DNA from: Citrus sinensis
Lineage: Eukaryota; Streptophyta; Magnoliopsida; Sapindales; Rutaceae
DNA length: 64,000 nt
NCBI RefSeq assembly: GCF_022201045.2
Contig: NC_068561.1
Span: 3,001,001-3,065,000 of the forward strand
Direction of reading: 5' to 3'
Shown here: positions 32,991 to 43,345 of the stretch, piece after piece
Numbering within the stretch: position 1 is the stretch's first letter
Layout of the letters: every line of letters begins with the position of its first letter
Translations under genes and position numbers: made by a program
Notes under the pieces: model-generated
Seen by the model: only the letters and a program-made list of their open reading frames with translations
The model's database searches: none
What the model was told of the DNA's origin: nothing

Positions 32991-33608
32991 CAATTGGTTA
33001 TTGAATAACTTCTGTTTGCGCCATGTTTGTAAAATAAAACTCTTATAGATTAGTGTAAATTTGCTAGAGTTAACAATTGTTCTAAAATTTTTTCATCTTC
33101 CTGATGCTGTTCGGACTCGACTATTTTACCAGCACGCTGTAAGGGGCAGAAATCATAGAATAGACTTTGCATCTTCTAGCCAACTTATGTTTTAATAGGG
33201 AGATATTTTATTTTTGTTCATGTCCATGTTCTCAAAACGAAAGCAATTAATAAAAATATATTAAGAGTAAATATATATTATAGAACATACGAACTCTCAA
33301 GTGCAGATGTCCACATATTTTAAAATGTAAATTTAAGCTTAGACGAAACAGAATGAAACAGAAACAGGCTGCACTACCTAGTTTAAATTTGCAATTTAAG
33401 ATGTCTAAAATTGTGATTTTAAAGTGCAGGTAGTTATAAATTTAATACAACTATATATTATAATTAGATTGCACAGTCCAGCTTAAAATTGAGTTGGATC
33501 AATTTGGAATGATGTGGAAACGAATATTTATCCAGGAAAGATGACGAGGAGTTAAATCAATAAACCGAAAATTTTGAACAAACTTCGAAACAACTGAAAA
33601 ATTTTAAT

Positions 33609-36536
33609 TTATCTTCCTGGTGTTGGAGTTGAGTTTCTGTTCCAAGACAAGTATGATGGATCCCCAAGCGGCCTGCAGCAGAAGAAAAATTAGAAAAATC
33701 TATGAGATTGTGCAATTGTGAGACCTAATTTGTACAATAGTGAGTGAATCCTGTCAATGAAAGAGTTGGGTAATCTGCCACATATAAGATGTTCAAGTTC
33801 AACCAATTTGCTCACCGTGGCTTGATGACGTATAAAAGTATGAAGGTTATCGCCAAGAACAGGCAAATTCCACCAATGGTAATAAATGTTACGCCCAAGA
33901 AATCATTTTTGCCACCAATCCAGCTTGTAGTTGAAAGCACCAAACTCTTTGTGCCTTTGAAATCGTATGTGTTATAATTGTTCTCGACTACAACTGTTAT
34001 AACATCATTTGCTTGGAGATCATCCTCTATCTTCCCATATAATTTTCTAAAAGTTGACAGCGCTGCGGTTCTCATCCAAACAATAAGATCCTCTTGTTCA
34101 GACAACTATTGTCAACAAAATCACCAGTTAGAATGTATATTACAGTAAAAGAAAAATAAAATAAACGGGCAAGAAACTGATAGACAATGAAAACATCCCA
34201 TACATCAAAGGATGCACCAACAATTAAATCATATGGAGCCCATGATTCCATTTGGTTAGACTCTCAAACATTTTGTTTTAGATCACTAGATTTCTGTTGT
34301 ATAGAGCACAAGTTAGGAGTTTGTGGAAAAAAACTTGAACGTAATACAGTGAACTTAGGATTTGCCCAGGCCAAAATAATGAAGATGCCATAAATCCTTA
34401 GGCAGGCTACAACATAAAATGAGTAAAATTGAGGAGGCGACAATAAAGACCATAACGTAAAAGCTATAAACTCGAATGGGCTGAAACAGAACTTTTTCAA
34501 ACTTGAGGGTGCCAAACATGAAACATGCATGGCTTTGGTGTATTTTCAATTTCATCCCTTTTAAATATAATTAAGAATGCATATATACTTACAGGAATGC
34601 TAGAATTAAGGCTTTTACCACCAACATCACCAACTTGGAAATTTTTAGGGAAGACATCAGCTCCAAATTTGTAGTTCTTGTCACTTCCCCATGCTATGTC
34701 TCTCTTATTGACTTTTAAATCCTTTCCTTTTACAGAGAATCCGTAAGTGTCATTGAACAAACTCCATGCAATTAGCCCACATGGAATTATTGGATCTTTA
34801 TTATCTGTCTCCCCCATCGGTTTGCATTCTCTTATATGTGCAGCATTTTTTTTGCTCTGAAGCTGTTTGTCGCTTCGGCTCTTCACATATCTGTCTCAAA
34901 AAATTCAGACTCTCAAATTAATAAAATTATTATAATATTTAAATTCTCATCCTATCCTTAAAAAATAAAAATAAAAATTAGACTCCCCATCTATCTATGT
35001 GAATGGAACTCGAACTCTAAATAACTTCTATATAACAAAAGATTTTAACAATTGAACCAACTAGCATCCAACTAATATGTTTAAGCAAATTTCATCCTTG
35101 CTTAAATATTATGAATAGGATATACAAAATTTGAACCCTTGTAAATCAGGAAAAGCCATAATGGAGGAAACATAAATTAAAGTATGCTGTAACAGTGTAT
35201 CAATAAAATTGAGGAGGCTAATAACATGCATGCATATGAGACCTGTGATGAAGAAGTTATAAAATATAGAAGGCTATAACAAAATTATACAAATCTGAGG
35301 AAGCCAAATGCACTAAAGACACCAAATACCAAATCCTTGATCTACTCCTACTCTTGTGAAATTACATAAATTCTACATACCGGCGATGATTTTGATAGAA
35401 GTTTTCAAGCTGATAATAGATAAATATAGGGCTTTTCATCTGCTTTGGAACCTGAAAAAAATCTATTTGATGCAGGTCAGCAAAAGAAATAACGTCGAGT
35501 GCGAGGGTTAAATTTAAACAATAATCAATGATAACAAAATGAAAAATTTATGTACATTTTATGAATGTTGCATAAATCTTGAGATAAACACATAAATAAA
35601 GAAAAAAAAATTGGACTTACAGTGAAAGTCCTGGTACAGGACTTGTTAGTTTGTTTGTTTTTGATAAATTCAACTTTATTGTCCCGGAAATCTTTAGGAA
35701 TACATTCATTGTCATATTGATCAACAATTTCTACCACCTGGATGCCGAAAAAGAAAAGATAATTTTATGTTTAATATCACATGAATAGTAGTTGATTAAT
35801 AAACAAATTTTTGAAATGTTGGTAGAGAATTGGACGGGTAATTTTTAAGTAGCATTATTCGAATTTGAATCTTGCGGTGGTAGAAGCTAATCTCTATGTT
35901 TTTGGAAAAAAATTAAAAATAAAAATTAAGAAAGAAAATTCAGAAATCTAAACAAAAAAATAAAAATTAAATTGGTAGAAAATATGGTACAGTTTCGGAA
36001 GCAAACAACGAAATAAGACCGATCGGAACGAAGATTAATCCAACAACGATAAATGTTGAAATCACCTGGAAAAGATCAAGAGAAATTGAATTTAAAGATA
36101 GATAGATAGATAAAGAAAAAACGAATATTGAAAAAAGAAAAAAAGAAAAACAGAGAGAGAGCCCGTAATTAAGATTTACATATCCTGGCGTGAGAATTAA
36201 TTTAAATGCAGGAAGCTCTTGCTGGGAAAACTGAGAATCTGCAACAAATAAAAAATTAATTAACTTAAGTAGTTGATTTTATATCAATTCTATTTGGTAA
36301 AACACAAAATTTCTGGCCAAAAGTCATAACAAGCAAATTAATTTTCCATTCAGAATTTATCCGGAAAACATGTTCTCGGGAAACAGTAAAGATTAGTGAC
36401 CGTGATCAACGTTCATATTATACAGAAATTGCAAAGCAAAGGGAACAAAAAAAAGGAAAAAAAAAAAGAATTAAAGGAACTCACATTTTGGTCTCCTTGA
36501 TTTGGATCTGTGAGCAGTGCTATCGGATCCTGGCAT
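33609..36536 (-). CDS. ALA-interacting subunit (ALIS), CDC50/LEM3 family
   Basis: Eight exons on the - strand give 341 aa: 36536-36485, 36238-36180, 36065-35991, 35737-35621, 35451-35381, 34890-34593, 34105-33816, 33672-33609 (stop TAA). The family supplies the beta subunit that P4-ATPase flippases (ALA proteins) need for ER exit and lipid transport. It shows the expected order: cytosolic YSQFSQQELPAFKLILTPGY, first membrane segment ~38-60 (VISTFIVVGLIFVPIG), a lumenal domain with VVEIVDQYD, NFYQNHRRYVKSR, PCGLIAWSLFNDTY, FPKNFQ and DLIVWMRTAALSTFRKLYGK, then the second membrane segment ~293-317 and a short tail LGDPSYLSWNR. Conserved lumenal Cys and Asn sites are present. An in-frame TGA at 33814-33812 lies at the exon 7 donor and is removed by splicing. 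The usual length is about 340-350 aa, so this copy is full length. It is convergent with the release factor gene, with 618 bp between the stops. Confidence 0.92.
34905..35080 (-). repeat. SINE-like remnant in ALIS intron 5
   Basis: On the - strand an A-box-like tagttggttcaattg is followed about 40 bp later by a B-box-like gagttcgagttcc, then an A/T-rich tail. This spacing is that of a tRNA-derived SINE. No duplication was identified. Confidence 0.4.
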
Positions 36537-37378
36537 CTTAATGATCAGCACTCTATCTGCCAGGCCAACAGGGAGGAAAAAAAAAAAAAGGATTTCTACG
36601 GGAAATTTTATTTCATTTTGATGGATCCTGAAGACAAGGTCAAAAAAGTAGTAATAAAAACTTAAAAAGAGAGAAAAAATTTTCAAAGTTGTTCCCTTTA
36701 TTTATCTTTTTCTATCCAGGAAAAAAGAAAATAATAATCTGATGGAAATTATTCTTAATTTTGCAGGATGTTGAAGACACAGCCAAATAGAACAGACAAA
36801 TGAGAATTCTGTGAATTTGCTTCATTACTTTCGGAGATTATTACTATATGTTTGTTAGTGTTATTGTCCTTATTTTAAATTTTATTTATTTGAAGGATAT
36901 TGAGGAAAAAGTCTAAAACACACATATATATATATATATAAGCATAAGGTTTAACTCTTTTCATAGGTGAGAGTTTAACTATTTATTACTTTTTTAGGTT
37001 TAGGCTTTTGGACTGTATTTCAACTTTGACACATTGATACGTTGAGACAAACTTGGCAAATATATTAGATTTTATTTATTGTATTCTTTGATGCAATTAA
37101 AAAAAAAAATAAAGAGAGAATGGGGGTGATTATTACCATTTATAGTCCGCAAAGAATTTTGATGGGCGGAGATTTTAAACTGAATCAGAAAATTTTTTTA
37201 TTGCCTGGAATGATGAATGGTTTTCAAGCCGTTTTTTGTTGTTGACCATATGTATTGAAATCTAGAGAGAGATAGGAGATTAAAAAATCTCTTAATTTAA
37301 ACCTTGCATGCACCTATCTTTTAAGCAATAACACAAATACACACACGCATATACATACACATATACAAATACGTATAT
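36537..37378. other. 5' flank of the ALIS gene
   Basis: Leader and probable promoter on the - strand. There is a (TA)n run near 36927-36941 and poly-A stretches at 36579 and 37099. A longer in-frame Met upstream (36686) would add a hydrophobic extension unlike the family, so the start at 36536 is preferred. Confidence 0.4.
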
Positions 37379-38113
37379 GGATAGCAGCCCCCTAAAAAAT
37401 ACCTTTAGCTTTACAATCATTGATATCCATTAGATTTGAGATGAATCAATGGACAATGAATTAAATTTATTGAAATTAAATATTTAAGAATTTTTAATAT
37501 ATTTTCTCTCTCTGTGTAGACTCCACTCTAAATCTTTCTCCCTAATATTTTATATCTCCCTTTTCACTTCTTCCTTTGTCGAGCTCACTCTCTCTCTCTC
37601 TTCTCTTATTTTTTTAATCTCTGATTTTTTTTTCTCTTGGTCACAAAAAAATTTTTACTCTCCAAATTCATCTGGCAACCCTCTTCTCAGTTTTGAAAAC
37701 GAAAGAAAACGCTCCATTCTATGTCATGTTCACTGAATTCACGGACATGGGACCAAATGTTCAAGACTTCAACCAATCTAATTTTGGTTTGCTTTTCTAC
37801 GTAATATTAAATTTGAGGTTTAATTTTCTTCACTGTTCCCCTTACAGTATTACTAAGTTTTTTTGTATGACAAAGACGAAGAGTAGAGAAAGCGAGACAA
37901 AGGGAGAAGAGGGGACAAAGAGAGAGCACTGCAAAGGGAGAAAGAAAATATTGGGGAGAAAGATTTGAAGCGGAGTTCACACAAACAGAAAATATTAAAA
38001 ATTCATAAATATTATTTAATTTCAATAAATATCATCTATTAATTTATATCAAATCTAATAGATATATATTACTGAGTATAAAAGTAATTTTATTTTTAGG
38101 AGATTGCTGATCC
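37379..38113. mobile_element. Long-terminal-inverted-repeat element, 735 bp
   Basis: Reading inward, both ends carry GGAT(C)AGCA, a CTCCTAAAAA-like block, tattagatttga, tttattgaaattaaat, gaatttttaatat and aatctttctcccc-like words. The arms are about 260 bp long and diverged. The core is pyrimidine-rich at the left (ctctctctctc) and purine-rich at the right. There is no coding capacity and the target duplication is not resolved. The arms are long enough to fold into a hairpin RNA. Confidence 0.6.
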
Positions 38114-39568
38114 GCCATCTATACAAGAGAAGTCTTAATTATTTAAAAAAAAAAAGAAAAGACATGCATATCTTTTTGGAAGAGAAATATGTGCCTATCT
38201 AGCCTGAAAATTTTGAACTCATTAGCAGTGGAGTAGTCAAAATATTAAATCCAGTTTACCAACATAAAATGCAAACAAGGAATATAACACACAACATGTC
38301 AGAAGATTTACTATAATATTTGCATGCCAATATTTGATACATTTACAATTATTTTTGTCCTCTGGACTTCTAGAATGTTGTTTTTTCTTCTCCTCTGCTG
38401 TTGTTATGCTCGAAAGCAATGTTATTACGCAGCAAATTTATAATTTCATACTAAACAAGATAGAATACATCTTTTGGAAATTTTGGAACATGCATGGGTA
38501 GTTGCCCCTACAAGTCCCTTAGTGGCTTCGCCACTGCTTATTAGTAATTCATATTTGATTCTTAACAGATCTACTGATTAACCTGATCGATCATGTTGTA
38601 TGGCACCGTACCGTGTCATTGAATTTCCATAACCTAATTAAAAATATTTTATAAACATTTTCTTTGGTTGGCCCCGTGTGTACAGAATTAAAGACTTCTT
38701 AGGAATTACTTTTTAGAGGATTAAAAGCGATTTAAAAAAAAAATTTGGTGGTTGATAAATTTTTTTAAAAATCACTCTTTGTAAAATCACTTTATCATAC
38801 AACAAATTTTTTTAAAATAAGGAAGGAGTAGCTTTTTAAAATCTAATTTTGAGAATTAATTTTATACTTAATAAATTCCATATCCATCCTTTTATATATA
38901 TATATTATAGAAAACCAAAATTATTCTTACTCAATTAGGAAATCAAATCACTAAATTTAAAGAGATTGTTATTACTAATTATAGTGATATAATAAAATAA
39001 AAATATCTATTTTAGTTATCAATTATTGTATATAAATAATAAAAAAAATAGTATATATACATGACTATAAGTGTATACATGAATTTTTTTCAATATTATA
39101 TCCATCTCAAAATTTGTATTCTTATTGCAGTTTAATAATAAAATTTAGCAAGTACATACAATTACTTTAAAATGTAGTACTTTTAAAAATAAATATTATT
39201 GTGTGAGATTTAACTGATTTTTCTACACAACTGATTATTTCTACAATACAACTAACAAAAATTGTTTTAAAAATTATAATATTACCAAACTAACCTTAAG
39301 TCAAATTAAGAATGTTATTCGAAAAAGATAAGGATTCACTGTTGAGTTGAGTTCTTTCTATTACTAAATCAATGATTGTTAGGAAAGAGAAATAAAAAGG
39401 AAAAATTTTAAATAATTCGGACTGTTGATTCAACGATTACTAAAAGCTCAGTTCAATACTAAATTCTTATCCCTATGTGTGCTTGTGGTAGCCCCTTCTT
39501 TGTTGATTTATTCTTTTGGGGTAGGATTTCAATTGAACCATGTGTCAAGTTGCCAATGCTAAATTGCT
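38114..39568. other. No recognisable gene
   Basis: AT-rich DNA with poly-A/T runs. I see no ORF of credible composition, RNA gene or clear element on either strand. Confidence 0.4.
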
Positions 39569-39576
39569 AATTGGTT

Positions 39577-40135
39577 TAGGGATGGCAAAAAAACCCGGAC
39601 TAGTCCGGCCCATTCCCTTAGACTTTAGCTCGGGGCTCCCATATGAGGGTCTGAACAAGAATTTAAAAAAAAAAAAGAAGCATGGGCCAACCCCAAGCCT
39701 TCCAATTTTTTTTAAAAATATGTAAATTCAAATTTAAAAAATAAGGAAAAAAATAAAAAAGAAAGCATAAATTCCTAATTTATATATAAATAATTAATTA
39801 AAAAACTTAAAATTGTAACGTTAAACTCTCTTTTAAGTGTTAATTTATAAAATGAGTGTTTGAATTAGAGAATTAAGTACTAAAAAATTAAATTTCTAAA
39901 TTTTTATTTGCTTCATTTTCTTTATTTATTATTTTATTTTAAATATTTATTTTTTTAATTTATTGTTCATTATAACAACTTAATTATTATTAACTTATTT
40001 TAAGTTTACGACAATTTTAAAAAATTTGAAAAAAATAAGCAAAAAAAAAAAGCCCAACACAAGCCTGTAGTGGGCCCAACCCAGACCTACCCCTTATTTC
40101 AAACCCCGAACCAAACCTTTAATTCGCCAACCCTA
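39577..40135. mobile_element. hAT-like MITE, 559 bp
   Basis: The tips TAGGGATGGC and (inverted) TAGGGTTGGC are paired. The flanks aattggtt (39569-39576) and aattgggt (40136-40143) form an 8-bp duplication with one mismatch. Near the ends are 'cccggactagtccggccca' and 'gggcccaacccagacc'. No coding sequence. Confidence 0.65.
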
Positions 40136-40163
40136 AATTGGGTATAGATGCTCTTTAACAAAT

Positions 40164-40897
40164 GAGTGGAGCTATTGACACCTCTCTAAGTTCCTGAAAA
40201 AACCCCTTTACTGAATGTACCTCTTAAATATTTTTATATATACATCACTTCTCAAAAATCTCATCTTAATTCTAAAATTACCCTCATCTCTTTACCTTTT
40301 TTTTCCCCTCTTTTTAGGTTTTGTATCCATTCATTTCTCAAAACTAATGTTATTGATTTAATCTAAAATAAATCGATTTACTTTTTCTCTTCTAGTCTTA
40401 AATTTTATCCTCAACTACAGGTTTTCAATACAATCTCTTCCTCTTCCCACTTAATATATATATATTTGAGCTCGTTAACTAGTACAAAAAATCAACAAAA
40501 AAGCGTATTTTCCTATACCTATTGGAAGATCATAGGTAAGTAAGGAAGCATAACAAATAAGAAGGTGAACTGGTTGTCGAAGAGTAGGGGTCTCAATTAC
40601 TTAGATGTCAAGATTTTTTTTTTCCTTTAAATATGTATTTGTTTTTATTATCATAGCGTCTTGATGACACACTGGTGGGCCTAATTTCAATTTCAATTTG
40701 AAGTATATGCTAGTGAGGGAGAAAAAAAAACAATAGAGAGAGAGAGAGAGAAAGTTCATTTGTTAAAGAAGACGAATGAGGTTAATTTCGGAAATAAACT
40801 GGGGTTTCAAAATTACGCTGCATTCATCAATTAATTTTGGGGTGCAGCAGGAAAAGGGGGTTTTTAAGAAAAGTAGTGGTGTGCCAATAGTGCCACT
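40164..40897. mobile_element. MULE-type MITE, 734 bp
   Basis: The left end gagtggagctattgacacct and the inverted right end agtggcactattggcacacc match, and both run into an 'aaaaa.cccc.ttt' block. The flanks ttaacaaat (40155-40163) and ttaacaagt (40898-40906) are a 9-bp duplication with one change. Nine bases and these tips suggest a Mutator-derived non-autonomous element. No coding sequence. Confidence 0.6.
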
Positions 40898-40906
40898 TTA
40901 ACAAGT

Positions 40907-41697
40907 AAGTCTATTTGGGCTGTATAAAAGTACGGCTTGGACTTATCAAATCATTATGATCTGCTGCTCTGCCAATAGTGGTCCGAGAGTCGGGCCAACA
41001 ACATTCTCTAGGCTTTCAGATGGGCCTTACTGATCTTTATGATGAGCACTGCGGGAGCTAGCAAACGATGCCCTGCAAATAGTGGAAAACTAGGTCGGAT
41101 TTGCTTAGAGTTTAATAATAAAGACCAGATTTGTTAATTTTTTGTTTTAACCTGTATTAGTTTTAAAATTGTCTTTAAATTGCTAAAAAAATCAAAATTG
41201 ATAATTCATGACATATTCGAAGCACATTAATTTGGATCGTAATTTTTAATTTCGAATCTGAAATAAATTTGAGTCTTTATTTTTATTTTTGATCTGGATA
41301 TAAAAAAACAATTATAAATCCACTATTCCCTCATCCTTAAGTAACTAATCCATTTGTTTAATGAACCCACAATGGGGCAGATATAGTACAACTTGTTTTA
41401 CACAGTTTTTAGCATTTGATGATTTTTTATTTTATTTTGTATTAAGCAATATTTTAAGGGGAAACGCTTATAGAATTTAGAGTTTTATTATTCTTATGAC
41501 TAAAGCAGAATAAGATTCACATAAAATAAGATAGTCCGATAACCTAAAAGAAAAAACTATCAGTTCCTGTAAATTACATAAAAAGCAATAATATTTACAC
41601 CCTTCTTTACAGAAGAGAAGAGTTCAAATATCATTACATTTATTTTCTTTCTTTCAAGACACCATTTTTCCATTAATTTCCTCTTGGTTTAAACTAA
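40907..41697. other. No recognisable gene
   Basis: Intergenic DNA between the MULE-type MITE and the last exon remnant of the cyclase pseudogene. There is a GC-richer patch at 40960-41095 without an ORF; otherwise it is AT-rich. Confidence 0.4.
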
Positions 41698-42207
41698 TTA
41701 AACACACTTAGAAGGCAATGGAACTTGCCTATATGTTGTATAATGTAACGTCAAGTTCTTCAGGCAAACTCCTGTAATTTCCTGCCATAATCCAACAATA
41801 AAATTATAAAATGAAAAAATGGATGTTTGATTTTAACAACAATTGTACGACACATACTATATGTTGAATTGTTTTTTCCTCTTTTAATTTTACCTATTGG
41901 GGAAAATCACATCTTCAAGTTGAGGATTGATTATCGTTTTGGCTGCTTGGTGAAGAGGAGTGGGGTCTTTCTCTCCCTAATATAAATTTGGGGTTAATAA
42001 CGCTGTTTAATTAAAATTTGACACCATATTGTAGATAAATACTATATTTTTAAATTTTTATTATACAATATGTAACCATTCGCACCAAGTAATGTCCTTC
42101 GCAAAATATACAAAATCTTTCAGATCATGTAAAGAAGTTTGTATTTTGTAAACTATGAATTTAAGAAAGATAAAAATCACCAATCCAATGCATTTATATA
42201 TCGGTAA

Positions 42208-42327
42208 GGGGTGCGATCATACCAGCACTAATATGCTGGATCCCATCAGAACTCCGCAGTTAAGCGTGCTTGGGCGAGAGTAGTACTAAGATGGGTGACC
42301 TCTTGGGAAGTCCTCATATTGCACCCC
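42208..42327 (+). rRNA. Isolated 5S rRNA-like gene (probable pseudogene)
   Basis: A 120-nt match to plant 5S rRNA runs from GGGTGCGATCATACCAGCAC to ATTGCACCCC, and its ends pair (GGGTGC with GCACCC). The internal promoter region is nearly intact (gcagttaagcgtgcttgggc, then gagagtagtactaagatggg). From memory of the plant consensus, about four bases differ in the arm near 42230 and a few more near 42290-42320. There is a single copy, no tandem spacer and no immediate T-run terminator (the next TTTTT is near 42353). It could be a stray gene copy, or the 5S domain of a Cassandra-type TRIM LTR. Confidence 0.85.
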
Positions 42328-42561
42328 TATATATATATTGGTAACTAGTTACTTTTTCTTTTTATAAAATGTAGATGTAGATGTCAATTCATAATAATCA
42401 TATGGTTATTCTCTCATATGTCGATGCTTAAATATTTCTTGTAGATTTGCTATTATACCATATGGTATTATAGTTAATTGAATAGACACACTAGTCTACT
42501 ATACGGAGTAATAGTGAATGCACACGAGATACACATTTAGGTATTCGCACTTGAGAAGCCT

Positions 42562-42569
42562 TCTCTCTC

Positions 42570-42634
<65 letters not shown>
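42562..42634 (+). repeat. (CT)n(TA)n microsatellite
   Basis: A CT run from 42562 to about 42616 with one break is followed by a TA run to about 42634. Its length is probably variable between individuals. Confidence 0.95.
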
Positions 42635-42771
42635 GTATATTTATTTATTTATATTGTAATAGACCCATCATAGCCCATGCTGTTTGCACCAAATTTGATC
42701 TGTTTCCTTGAAAAGTTAAGTATTTCTATATGTATGAAAAACAATAAAAGCATATACAATTGATTAATATA

Positions 42772-43345
42772 TGTCAAAAGATTTGGTTGCAGCATCTAGA
42801 AGCTGCATCTATAAGTTTTGAAGAAGCAAAATGCGTGACACAAGGCTTTGAAGTTCTAGATGCCGTAATGTTTGGTAAAAGAAAAAAGAAAAATTCAAAG
42901 CTCAAAAATTCAAAGTTTGAAAAACTGAAATTTTTGAGCTGTATGGCTTGAAATTTTATAGCCACTTTTTTGACTTTTGAGGCAAAGTTTTGCCTATAAA
43001 TACAAGCTCTCAATTTAGAGCTTGCATCTAATTTTGTAAAGAGAGTCGAGAGCTGTGAGAAGCAATTCTTGTAGAGCAGAGAGTTTGTAGAGCTTAAATA
43101 ATAAAAGCTCTTGTTTTAGTGTTTTGAGAGTTTGAGTGTATTGGGGTTTTGGGAAGTGAACTAAAATACTACAATACTTGTAACTCCATTTCACTAGTAA
43201 AATATTTTTCTTCTGTTTTCGCCCGTAGACGTAGGCTAAAAGACGAACCACGTAATTTCTGGTATCCTCTTTGTGATTGTTCTTTATTTTTCTTCCAATT
43301 TCATTTTAGCTGCGTGTCTGCTTCACCTATCAATTTCCTAATAAT
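42772..43345 (+). mobile_element. Solo-LTR-like sequence inside the cyclase pseudogene
   Basis: It has a TATA-like 'gcctataaatacaagctc' at about 42993, a probable transcribed part with 'agagcttgcatc' and 'gagagtcgagagctgtgaga', then 'cccgtagacgtaggct' and 'gacgaaccacgtaatttctg', the same 3' LTR words as at 630 and 22010. It is located between exons F and G of the cyclase. Borders are approximate and no duplication was found. Confidence 0.5.

Noticed and set aside
36471..36686. Longer N-terminus for ALIS from the ATG at 36686
   Set aside because: It would add about 50 Phe-rich residues unlike the family; the MPGSDS start at 36536 fits ALIS proteins, and translation of the intron at the other end (CEFL) is not used.
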